Assembly (NCBI GenBank): GCA_009823395.1 | Contig: CM020516.1 | Location: forward strand, 7,829,001-7,893,000 | DNA from: Thamnaconus septentrionalis | Taxonomy: Eukaryota > Chordata > Actinopteri > Tetraodontiformes > Monacanthidae | Reading direction: 5' to 3' | Length of the DNA stretch: 64,000 nt | Shown: piece after piece, positions 1 through 10,189 of the stretch | How the letters are laid out: every line of letters begins with the position of its first letter | Numbering within the stretch: the stretch's first letter is position 1 | The notes under the pieces: model-generated | Databases searched by the model: none | The model's input: only the letters and a program-made list of their open reading frames with translations | Told to the model about the DNA's origin: nothing | Program-made: the position numbers and the translations under genes

Positions 1-1889
1 AATTCTTCAAAATAGCCACCTTTCATAAAAAGCATATTTAGAGTTATTTAACATTGTTTTTCTTTGCTGCATAATTACATATATCTTTGTCATATATTTG
101 ATGTCTTCAGTATCTACCTGCAGTGCAGGAAGTTGGAATGATTAAAAAAAAAAAATTGCATGAAAAGGTGTGTCCAAACGTCTGTCTGGTGGTGTATATC
201 AGGTGTACACTCATTTTGTTTCCAAAGCATACAGTGCATAGAACATATGTATGAATAAATTTGGAGGTGAGCACAGGACACTCAGTTTGCTCGAGTTGGA
301 AATGAGTGTGGACCTGAGCTGCAGCGCAGTGAGAGGAGAAGGAGAGGAAATAGAGCTGAACAATTCCACTTTTTGTCTGAACGATCTCAAAGTTATGAGA
401 GATTTACAGAAAGTCTTGAGTACATTCAAGGAATTTTAACACCGCAGTTCATCTCCGACTTGATACGGAGGGATTCTGCGCACACGTCGCATGCCGAGTG
501 TTTTCTTCAGCAATTTCAGGATCAGCGAGGCTGCTTGGAGTTATTGTACACATCACCATGCACGCAGCAGCGGGACTGCGGTCACCACTGAAGGCTTAGG
601 CCGAGAAAAAAAAGCTGCTATTGCAAGAAAAGAGAAGATGAGACGTGCAGAGAGGAAAGAGATATTTGGAGGTTTGTACGCAGGCAATTTGGACGACGCA
701 TTAAGTGACGCAGTGGATGGAAAAAAGTAAGAAAAGGCCGAGAGGCAGACAGCAGACAGACAAAGAATTGCACTGGACATTTTAAGTAGTTAATGACAGG
801 ACTGTTTTTTTTGCAAGAGCATAGACAAGAATCAGCGGGGCCTCTTTGCAGTGGACCCTATGGAAGGAATCACAGGCACTAATTCAAAGGCCTTTTTTTT
901 TCTAGCTGCAAAAAGTTTGGCTGATTAATTTCCAGCCGGAGTTCCCGGCGGGAGGTCAGACCATTAGTGGCCCCGTCCTTTCTTTCTTATAAATCACAGA
1001 AAGTGCGAGTGTGTATGTGGCTGCAGCCCTCTCCCACGGCAAGCGCACGTCCTTTTTGATGTGATGCGTTTCTGCTTAATTGAACCGTCGGTGCATCCGG
1101 CTGATAGCGGCTCAAAGAGGCTTGCGTGAACGGCACGCAGCTCTCGCCGCAAATTCGTCAAAATTAGCCTGCGAAAAACAGCGAGAGATCGCAATTTGCG
1201 ACATAACCTCAGATGCGCTAATAGCGTAATAATGCTGATGGCGCCTCGTTATTCTCGCCTCGCCACGCGGGCGCAAGGGGCGTGGCGGCACCGAGAGAGG
1301 GGGAAAGAGGGGCGTTGTTGTGCGCTGCGTTCAGCTTTCACCTCTCGTCAGCGCCTCGCTCGTACAAAAGGTCCACTGTCGCAGCCGCAGTTTTCGGAAG
1401 TGCGAAGTTGAAGCCGTTTGGCTGTTTGACTCAAATCCAAACTCAAAGATCAGGATAAGGGTTCTCGTTGCGCCGCCGTTCGCTTGTTCAACACCTTGCG
1501 CTGCGTCCCCCCCACAGACAGAACGGCTCCTTTATCTCTTTCCGCGGCGCTCTCGCTCTAATAACCTTTTGTGAATAAGTTATCGACGCACTTTGGAGGC
1601 GCGACCCAGAGGAGGTGGGGAGGAAAAAAAAAAAACATTGCAAAAACGACTGAACACAGAGGAAAAAAAGGACGGATCCCTGCACAAATAGGTGCTCTGA
1701 GTGAAGCACCCGGGCCAATCAAGCGCTGAGTGAAAAGAATATTTCCTTTTGTTGAGCAGGCGAGATCGTATTTAGTAAGTCTTGTAAAACACACGGAAAA
1801 CGAGACGTTCGGCACAAACAGATTCCACAGGTGAGGTGGGGGGTTTAATTGCAGCTGCATACAAAGAGGTTTTCCATGCTGTTTATACA

Positions 1890-1891
<2 letters not shown>

Positions 1892-1926
<35 letters not shown>
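1892..1926. repeat. (TG)n microsatellite
   Basis: Uninterrupted TG dinucleotide run of about 17 units, seen directly. Related CA-rich runs follow at 2,063-2,106 and 2,168-2,188. Confidence 0.95.
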
Positions 1927-1927
<1 letters not shown>

Positions 1928-2062
1928 TGTTATGAAATGATGTAGAGGAGGTTGCAAAAGGATGTTAGTGACTCACTCTGTCTGCGCTGGGGCATGCTGG
2001 CACGGGTCAAGCCCTGATGCTGTGCCTGCCAAGGGGGCAGCAACTGGGTGGGCAGCGCACCC

Positions 2063-2188
2063 TACACACATACACACACACACACACAGAAACACACACA
2101 CACACAGAAGACAAAAGGCATGACGTACCAGAAAACACAGGCTGGCGAAGATGCGCAACCACGCCCGACACACACACACACACACACG
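2063..2188. repeat. Interrupted (CA)n microsatellites
   Basis: Two CA-rich blocks (2,063-2,106 and 2,168-2,188) separated by about 60 bases of unique sequence. The open frames over them on both strands are only His/Thr or Val/Cys repeats. Confidence 0.9.
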
Positions 2189-2638
2189 CACAGGCAGACT
2201 CGGGCACAAGCGCACTGTTAATGAGTATGAATAGCCCAATTACCACAGCACACAAAACACAGAGAGGCGGACAGAGAAAGGCCGTCCCTGCCATCCATAT
2301 TAATCCTGGTTAATGAGAAGCACTTTACATCACGTCTCCCCAAATCATTTTCTCCTTAAGTGGCTTTTTGTTTGGGGGGTAAAACGCTTTCATCGCACCG
2401 TCTGGCCACACAAAGAAGGGAGGACGCACGATGCAGAGTGAAGCCCCTCGCTCTCGATCCGCCGATTGTTTTTTCAAATTCATGAGAACATGTGAGCAAT
2501 ATCACGCTCGTCTTTGCCTGCCCTATGCCTTGACTGTCAGGGGTGCAGGAGAGAAGTGTTGGCTGAAAACAAATGCAACTTGGAAGACTTTAGACGAGAG
2601 GTCATGAGGTCCATTGTGAACATGTACAGTTGACACAT

Positions 2639-2790
2639 AGCTGCGTTTCCATGGCAGTTTGTTTTTTGTTTTTTTTTCGCAAAATAATAGCGATATTTCG
2701 AAAATATCCAATTTGCATGTGTTTCCATTGAATGGTGTGAAGCGCATAAGCTTAATAATTAAGGTTTTGAGCAACTCTAAGGGTAATGGG
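2639..2790 (+). mobile_element. Partial copy of the foldback/MITE-like element
   Basis: It begins with the family terminus AGCTGCGTTTCCA at 2,639. It contains the shared internal motif 'TTGCATGTGTTTCCATTGAA' followed by a GTGTGAAGCGCATAAGC segment. The same order of motifs is seen at 7,884 and, inverted, near 8,440, 12,010 and 31,110. The right half is missing or too diverged to recognise. Confidence 0.6.
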
Positions 2791-5531
2791 AACGCAGCTA
2801 TTAAGTGTGATTCAGAAGCACTTTCTAACCACAGACGGAAGGTTCTTTGAATCCATACTACATTACATAATCTCATCCATTTGGGATGGAGCCGGTGCGG
2901 AATGGAGTGGCAAAACTTGGGCTGCGGCTGAAACCTTCTGTCAGTGGAAAGTCAAGCCGACCAATCAGATTGGCTGCGGCCCAACGTTAGTTTTGTGTCA
3001 CTGCACCTCGGCTGGCGGACCGTACACACCGCGGGGAAAAGCAATCACTTCTGTTCGCCGTCATCCTGCTATCGTGAAAATTCCATCCACTGCTGCAGCG
3101 CCGGCGCTCATCTCTTCAGCAGGCAGCCAATGTTTACAACTTGTACTCTGGCCTTCTACTGTTTTTATCTGGAGCAGCTTCGACTTCTCAGCACAGAGGA
3201 ATAAACTCAATATTTTAGCACCAACTTAAAATGTTTCAGATTGGGGAGTCGGCGAGATGGAAGAGTTTGATTGCAGAGTTGAGAATCTGAGACGGCCAAA
3301 CTGCTGATGTATATTCTCCTTTTTCATTATTCATTCATTTGAACATTTAGCTTGACTGAGCACTGAAAAAAAACTAAAAAAATCCCACCCAAAAAGACTG
3401 ATTCCGGGAGCCGAGCAGCCCTCGGCTGAAGCAATTCAAACATTCCTGACACCATCAGAGGAGCAAAGTGAAGAGGCGGTGTGGTCGCGTTACGCGCTCA
3501 GAAACACTAAAACAGTGCTTTCTTTTTATTTCCCCTGAAGTGCAGAGTGGGGCCGCAGCTCAAATAGGACCCCAACGCGGAGGAGATGAGAATCAGACAT
3601 GTCGGAGGAAGGAAGAAACGCGGAGAGACGGAGGGGAAGAGGGGGAGGAGGAGGAGGAGAGGAGATGGAGGCGAGGGGAAGGCAGCCTCTCAGCCGGGCC
3701 TTATTCCAGCGCCGCTGCCGAGCGGCGCAATGAGTTTCCCTGATTCCTCCTCACCCGTGTCCTTCCCCGAGCAGCAGCAACCGTGTCGGCAGGAGGTGTC
3801 GGCCGAGGCCTCCCGTCGAGGATTCATTCTCGGGCGAGTGGAAAACCTCCGGCGATGAGAACAAGAGTCTCCCGAACGATTCTGACAGCATCTGCCAGCT
3901 TTATTAGACCTTCCGCAGCGGCTCTGCCCGTCATTCCGCTTCTCCTCGCCCAAAAAACAGCCGCTCGTCGGAGCCTCATCAGAACGGGGGAGGCAGAGAC
4001 TGAGCGAAAAAAACAAAACATCGAAATGTTCGGCGATTCAATCAGGACGTCTCCAGTTTACGCCCACCAGCGCCGAGGCCCCGTACGTCTGATGTCTGGA
4101 AGTGGGATTTTTTTAAACGCCGTTCTCTCTACAACTGCTTGGGAGCGAAAAAAAACGGGTTTGTTTCTGACTTTGCTGCTGCGCTCGCAGCTTCTTCTCC
4201 TTGCCTGGTCACAGCTGCGGCAGCCTGAACCGTGGGAGTGGCGCCGAGGAAAGCGGGCCCGACCCGCCCAGACTGCGGCCTCCTGCTGAGGGTAATGGAG
4301 TAGCTTCAAAAATGTCTCGCAGTCTGCCGACGGGTTCCACAATACTGGTGACTGTTTCCACCTTTTCGGGTGTAAAAATAATTTAGAAATGGTGCCACAT
4401 CAAATCCATTTTCAGGTACATATCCTTCATCCCAGAGTCCAGAAGAGAAGCGTCGTGCGACTAATCGTCCAGAGAAGTTCCAAAATAAACATAACGCAAA
4501 AAGTAAGGAAATTTGTGTTTGGCAGATTATTTATTTGTTGTAACAATGCTACTTGGAAATAAATCTTATATCGTTGGAAAGCCTGTTTATTCCCCTTTCA
4601 AATGGTGCCACTTGTAAAGAACATGCATTTGTGGGGTGAGCAGCAGAGCTAAGTATCTGGGTTGCGCCCGTGAAAAATGTGACAAATCTTCTCCAACAAG
4701 CCAAACAGCTTCTTCTGCTGTTGCTATTTACTCTTTTTTTGAGGTTCTGGTGCCCCCTGGTGCAGCCAATCAGGGGCCTCATTGGCAGTGCCTGTGAGAA
4801 TGGGTTGTGCTTCAGTGGTCAGAAGGTGTAGGGTTAGGGTTTTGGTTATGGTTCTTCCACACACTACTGAGGCTCCTGTTAAATGAATACATTGTTAGTT
4901 GCCAATGTGTCTTGTTTCTTCAAATTTCTATCATCCAATCCACCAAATAAGAGTCAATGGCAAAATAAGCTGTCTTACTCGGCAGAGAAGATTTGGCCGC
5001 AAAGGACTTTTCTCATTTCCGAGAAGTTCACAGCGAGAGAGAATTCTGGGTAATATGGGGCCTCGGTGAAGTCTGTCTTCATTCAGTGGAGAGAAATTAT
5101 GAAGGAATACACATAAATATGAAAGGTCAGAGCGTGAATATTCTGGAAAATATCAGTTAATAACTGCCACGATAACAGTGGCGAGTAACAGGAGGTTAAT
5201 TTGGATTCTGCAGAATTTTTGAACAGACGGACAAACTTTTTTCGTCAAAGAAGGATAATAACTAATTAAAACGAGGCATCACGATCAGTTGTTAGTGACC
5301 CAGCAACCTGCTGTTTTGAAAAAAAAAAAAAGAGAGAGAAAGAAAAAAAGGTTGGGTCCCAAGGCTGTGTCCCTGAGACGGCCCCACGCTCTGCCTGAAT
5401 CCCCAAATCCACTCCGGAGAACTCGAGGTGACTGGCTGGACTTAATACCTCAGGCCGAGCCACAATTTCTCAATTCACTGACTCCAGCAATTAAATCCTC
5501 ACCTGCCCGAGATGCTCGACACTGTGTACTG

Positions 5532-5532
<1 letters not shown>

Positions 5533-5591
<59 letters not shown>
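5533..5591. repeat. (TG)n microsatellite
   Basis: Pure TG run of about 29 units, seen directly. It is followed by GA-rich DNA. Confidence 0.95.
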
Positions 5592-5593
<2 letters not shown>

Positions 5594-5938
5594 GTGAGAG
5601 AGAGTGGGAGAGCTGGTGAGAGTGTTTCTGTGATGCAACAGTGCAGACGGGGGGGAGGGGGGCAGACGGACGTGGGTGGAAAGGACGTCAGGATGTGAGA
5701 AGGGAGGGGGAAAAAAATGACTTTCAACCGAGCTAAACTGACGCTAACACTCTCTCGCCCGCCTTCTCTCTCTCTCTCTCTCGCTCTCTGTATGAAAATA
5801 CATTTCATTAAATCGGAACAGTGGAAGGGGACAGGAACAGAAACAAAAAGAGAGGAAAGAAAGGAAAAGCGATGAGCCGAGGAAAGAGAAAGGGAGTCGG
5901 AGAAATGAGGAGGGCTGGACGGAGGTGAGTTCGCTAAG

Positions 5939-6022
5939 CAAGAGAGAGAGAGAGAGAGACGCAGATAGAAGAAGAGGAGGAGGGGAAGGAGGAGGAGGAG
6001 GAGGAGGAGGAGGAGGAGGAGG
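5939..6022. repeat. (GA)n and (GGA)n purine tract
   Basis: A GA run (about 5,940-5,959) is followed by a near-perfect AGG/GGA trinucleotide run (about 5,972-6,022). The strand asymmetry is strong. The open frames over it are poly-Glu or poly-Pro/Leu artefacts. Confidence 0.9.
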
Positions 6023-6278
6023 CCGGCTGCAATTATCTCCTTTGTCTTCCACTGATGAAACACTGCCTGCTGCGTCCCCATTGTTTCTCCACCGCTGCTC
6101 ATCGGCGCATTTGTTTATCCGGGTGATTAATACGATGGCCCTCCTCCGAGTGCTCGGCCCCGACTTGACTGTTGAGTCACACTGACTCACTGGAGACACA
6201 TGTGTCACGCTCTTATGCAAACATTCCCACGCACACGTTCGAGGTAAAGGAATTGTTTTTGGCCACGCGCATGCGTTC

Positions 6279-6325
6279 CTCTCCTCCTCCTCCTCCTCCT
6301 CCTCCTCCCCTCTTCCTCCTTCTCC
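6279..6325. repeat. (TCC)n trinucleotide repeat
   Basis: Pyrimidine trinucleotide run on the plus strand, mirroring the GGA run 250 bases upstream. The two together could pair as an imperfect inverted repeat. Confidence 0.85.
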
Positions 6326-6472
6326 TGTGGGGCCAGATGTTGCGAGCAGGAAAAACACATCTGGTAGCCCTGACAGGTAACTGTTATTTTCTGCACTGCG
6401 GGACAGAAAGCAAGTCGAGAGAGTGATTGTAGCACGGGGGAGAAAATTGGCCCCTTCTTCAGTTGGGCCAGA

Positions 6473-6482
6473 TAATAATAGA

Positions 6483-6524
<42 letters not shown>

Positions 6525-6525
6525 C
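6473..6525. repeat. (TAA)n trinucleotide microsatellite
   Basis: About 14-15 TAA units with one early interruption, seen directly. Confidence 0.95.
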
Positions 6526-7883
6526 GGATAAAGAAAAGCTTGAGATTTGAGTTGTGAAAGTTGTTTTCGTCTTAACAAGTGCAAACACAGAGGACTTGTT
6601 TCCCTTCCCAACTTGATTTGTACAGGCGTTAAAATGGAAAGCAGCGGGATGTGATGGCAGAGCCGCCCAACTGACTTTGGGAAATAGGACGAGACTTTAC
6701 CAACAGAGGAACTGATTGAAAAGACCCCAATAGAAGAAAGCTCAAAAGTGTTTGGGATTTTATAAAAACCTAAAAATTGGCTCGCTTGAAAACAAGCATC
6801 GAATGTGTCGATGCAGCATGAGTGGCTGAGCAGCGGGTCAAAGGTCATGCCTGGCTTCTTTGGCTGTGGTGAGTTTTCCTCTAAAGTCTTGACTTTCTAC
6901 TCCAGATACCAGGGTGGAAGTTTTACCCGTCCAGCTGCAGATACGGGCATTAAAAAAAGATTACAGCTCGTGGCCTCTGACATTAAAAATTATTCCTGGC
7001 TCATCCTTTCAGCTTAGCCATCAAAATACTGTCGGAGGGCAAGAGCTACTCCAGTGCTGTGGTACAGCAGCCCTTTAAATGTCAGAAGTAAATGGCTTTG
7101 CAGACAGTTGAAGGTTGGAAAAAAAAAAACAGGAAAAATAAAGTAAAAAATGTTTTAATGCAAGGGAGTGAAGAACAGAGGAAGACTTGAATAATGGAAA
7201 TGAGGTAAAGAAAATATTTGTGTAAAAAGTCCCGAGACAGAACAGACAAGCTCAAAAAATAATCATATATATAAAAATATATAGTGAAAAAACAAGCATT
7301 AAAAGAGGATCTGTGTGTGAGGAACAGTGAGAAGTGAGGCTGCTCGGGGGCTGAACCTGTGGGAGCAGCTGTCAAAGCTTTGATACCATCTTAAAACAAG
7401 ACAAGAGGGAAAGAAACACAACATCCTCCCCCTCTGTTTTCTATTTACTCTCTCTGCTCTCGCGCATTATTAAACGGTCGCACGACGCGACAAAGAGAAT
7501 AAACCCGGCCCGCTTACGTTTAACGGAAAACGCATCCTCGGCAAAAGATAAAAACGGCCCCAAACACGAAAAAGCGTTTTTCGCACCAGCAAAATTTGCA
7601 TGCCGGAGGGCGAACGAGGGAGTAAGGACAAGTCTTCTCACCGGTGAGGCCGCCCGAGGGGAGGGAATACAACAAGGAATATTGGAAAACAGGAGGAAAC
7701 AGAAGAGTGGGAGCAGGAGGTCCAAGGAAGAGGAGGATGACGAGGAAGAGAAGGAGCTGAGCTTTGCTTTCCTGCGGTGTGCGTGACTCCGCCCTGAAGC
7801 TCTGGCTTCACCATCCTCTGCTGCCAACAAGTACATTAAATGCGACTTTTCCAGGTATTCAAGTGTCACTTCCTCACTGAAGT

Positions 7884-8566
7884 AGCTGCGTTTCCAGTTC
7901 ATATTTCTAAAATTTCGACAAAGTACAATTGCGATTTGCAGGTGTTTCCATTGAGCGGTGTGAATCGCATAAGCCGTAATTCCACAAAGTTTTTACGTCC
8001 GAAAATTAGGTTTGCTTTTGCTTGTTTAGGTTTGTTTGCTGTCAAGAATGGTTAATTTTTTCTCTTTGATTACTTGTAAAAAATATTCTGTCTTTTTTTT
8101 TTTCCTGCTTACTTCGTGGCAGGCAACCGCAGGTCGCGGCGAGACGTTGGGGATCATTCCCATCCAGCACAGCCAGCCGGGGTTTGGACTGTTGCCATGG
8201 CAACTAGTTAAACCACGCTCTCTCTCTAATGGCGGTGAGCAAGCGAGTGGGCGGGGGGAGGGAGGGGCCCACCGGACAGAACGTGCACAGGCAAGACTGT
8301 CCGTCCCTCCGACCATCCGTCTGTCCGTCCACTTGCTTGTTTGTTTTCCCCGTCGTCAACTTCCTCCGCAGCCTAAATGAATGACGCATTCAAATACAAA
8401 CGTAAATCAAATCATCAAAACGTTAAAAAAGAAACATAAGCGAATGTAATTCGGCTTATACGCTTCACACCATTCAGTGGAAAAACCTGCAAATCGCAAT
8501 TGTACTTTGTCGAAATTTTAGAACGATCGCTTTTCTTTTGCGAAAAACTACATTGGAAATGCAGCT
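7884..8566. mobile_element. Foldback (long terminal inverted repeat) element
   Basis: The left arm begins AGCTGCGTTTCC at 7,884 and runs to roughly 8,105. The right arm, about 8,420-8,566, is its reverse complement and ends ...TGGAAATGCAGCT. Both arms carry the same block in opposite orientation (a 'GCGATTTGCAGGTGTTTCC' type sequence, then GTGTGAATCGCATAAGCC). The arms enclose about 300 bases with no recognisable coding. This architecture suggests a non-autonomous foldback or MITE-type DNA transposon. I could not identify a target-site duplication, so the superfamily is unknown. Confidence 0.65.
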
Positions 8567-8995
8567 CGTGACGCCACCTGTCGCTCGCCCCTGGTTTTCT
8601 GCCTGTTTGCCAGTTGTGACCTTCACTTTTCATGGAGGCGCGGGTCAATCAAGAGAGTGTTTACCAGGCGGCACAGCCTGCAGCCACTCCCACCACCGGA
8701 TCGATAGCTACCTGCCACGCGGGTGCACTGGACTAATGTTTATCCACCTCTCACGTTCCTCTCTGTGTGCTGCATCTCTCATTAGCTGCTGCTGCGTCTT
8801 CCTCTTCTTCTCCCTCTCTATCCGCCTCCCACACCACACACCCGTCACTCTCCAACACAACAAAGCTCCTGTTTACTGGACGACACGGGCTATCAAGAGT
8901 CTTTAGCGGCATTTTTTGGAGTCTGATTAACTGTAGTCCACCAGGAGGACGTAGTTGTTTAGTTAGTTGTAGTTTTGAAAGGTCATCTGACGTGA

Positions 8996-9039
8996 GGAAC
9001 TCCCACAATGGAGCAAATTTGCTCCATTGTGGGAGTTCC
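8996..9039. repeat. Perfect 44-nt palindrome (22-bp arms, no spacer)
   Basis: The sequence 8,996-9,017 (GGAACTCCCACAATGGAG followed by CAAA) is exactly reverse-complementary to 9,018-9,039. It lies about 90 bases beyond the proposed ccser2 stop codon, so it would be transcribed in the 3' UTR and could form a perfect RNA hairpin. Confidence 0.95.
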
Positions 9040-9128
9040 CCGTTTGCCCTGTACGCTTTTTGGGGCCATTGCATGGGCATGACTGGGGTCACATGACTTG
9101 GAGGCCGTCAACACAGACATTCAACAGG

Positions 9129-10130
9129 TCAGACAGAAGGTGAGGGGGAGGGACTCACAGCGTGGCCCTGTGCCGGAGGCCTCCAGTAGGTCTGTGTGGC
9201 CTTGTCGTAGTGATGATGCTGCTGTGCCAGCTTGTCCCGCTGCAGAGAAGAGGGAGCCCTCTGGTGGTGGCAGTGGCACCTGGTCTGCTGACCCTGTGGC
9301 GGGACGGAGAAGCAAGGAGCGGCACGTGAGCGGGAGACTCGAACAGCGGCACTTCAAAATTCTCCCCAAGTTGGATTGACCTCATTTTGACTTAAGAAAA
9401 GTGGTAATAAAAAAAAAATTTTTGCTCGCTTCAGTAGATCTTCATGTCTGCATAAAAAGAGGTTGTAACAAAAAAAGAGGAAAAAACTTATTTGAAGTGG
9501 AATGTGTGAAGGTGACGAAAGACCATCAGTGATAGAAATGAGAGATTGCAGTCGAGTTCAAGCAGATTTTTTTCTTTAAGTGAGAATCTTGAATTTATTA
9601 GGCACCAGATTTCTATTCCTAAAAACCGTGAGGAGAAATCGATGCGTCAATTTTTCATATTCAAGGTCACAAGTTCCGCGCGTCGTCAGGTCTGTTGCCA
9701 AACACAACCAGCGATCAGCAGATGTACAAGGACACGACGAGAAACGCTGGGGTCAAAGTCAGAAAAGGAAAAGTCTTCAAAAGTAACCTCAGCACATTTT
9801 ACATTTTTCAACAAAGATTATCTTCCGTTTTCTCACTAGACCCGCCGAACGATGGGGATCTGCGACGCACAATAAACATCTTTGTGAGCGGCATTTTCTT
9901 TTTTTTTTAATAGCAGGGCAGAATAATGGCACATCGTCCTGCGCCCAGCTGCATATGTGCCACAATCAGACAGAAATTGTTATTCCAATTCACAATTCAG
10001 CCCATAATGGGCGGCGGAGAAAGCGGCATTCTGTCAAATCTTTTTCTTCTCTCTCTCCATCTTTGAAAGCTCCACTTCTCTCTCCGCCATTATTTCATTT
10101 TCTATCCCATTCTTTCCTCTAAGGCCACCC

Positions 10131-10189
<59 letters not shown>

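Larger units (their letters stand above)
1..9128. other. Downstream flank of ccser2; no recognised exon
   Basis: I found no exon that I can support here. The part nearest 9,128 is probably the 3' UTR of the minus-strand gene ccser2, but I could not place its polyadenylation site. The stretch holds several microsatellites, GA/GGA-rich tracts near 5.7-6.0 kb, GC-richer segments near 3.4-4.3 kb, and copies of the inverted-repeat element at 2,639 and 7,884-8,566. The longer open frames (for example 2,786-3,229 and 5,491-6,358) are low-complexity or lie in repeat DNA, and lack protein family features. Confidence 0.5.

Noticed and set aside
2786..3229. 147-aa plus-strand frame after the element copy at 2,639
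   Set aside because: No family resemblance, starts in repeat DNA, and has no splice partner.
4828..4845. Telomere-like TAGGGTTAGGG
   Set aside because: Only two units; chance or a tiny interstitial remnant.
5491..6358. Long minus-strand open frames (about 200 aa) rich in Leu, Ser, Thr-His and Glu
   Set aside because: They are translations of the TG, GA and GGA tracts. No domain, no splice support and no start context.
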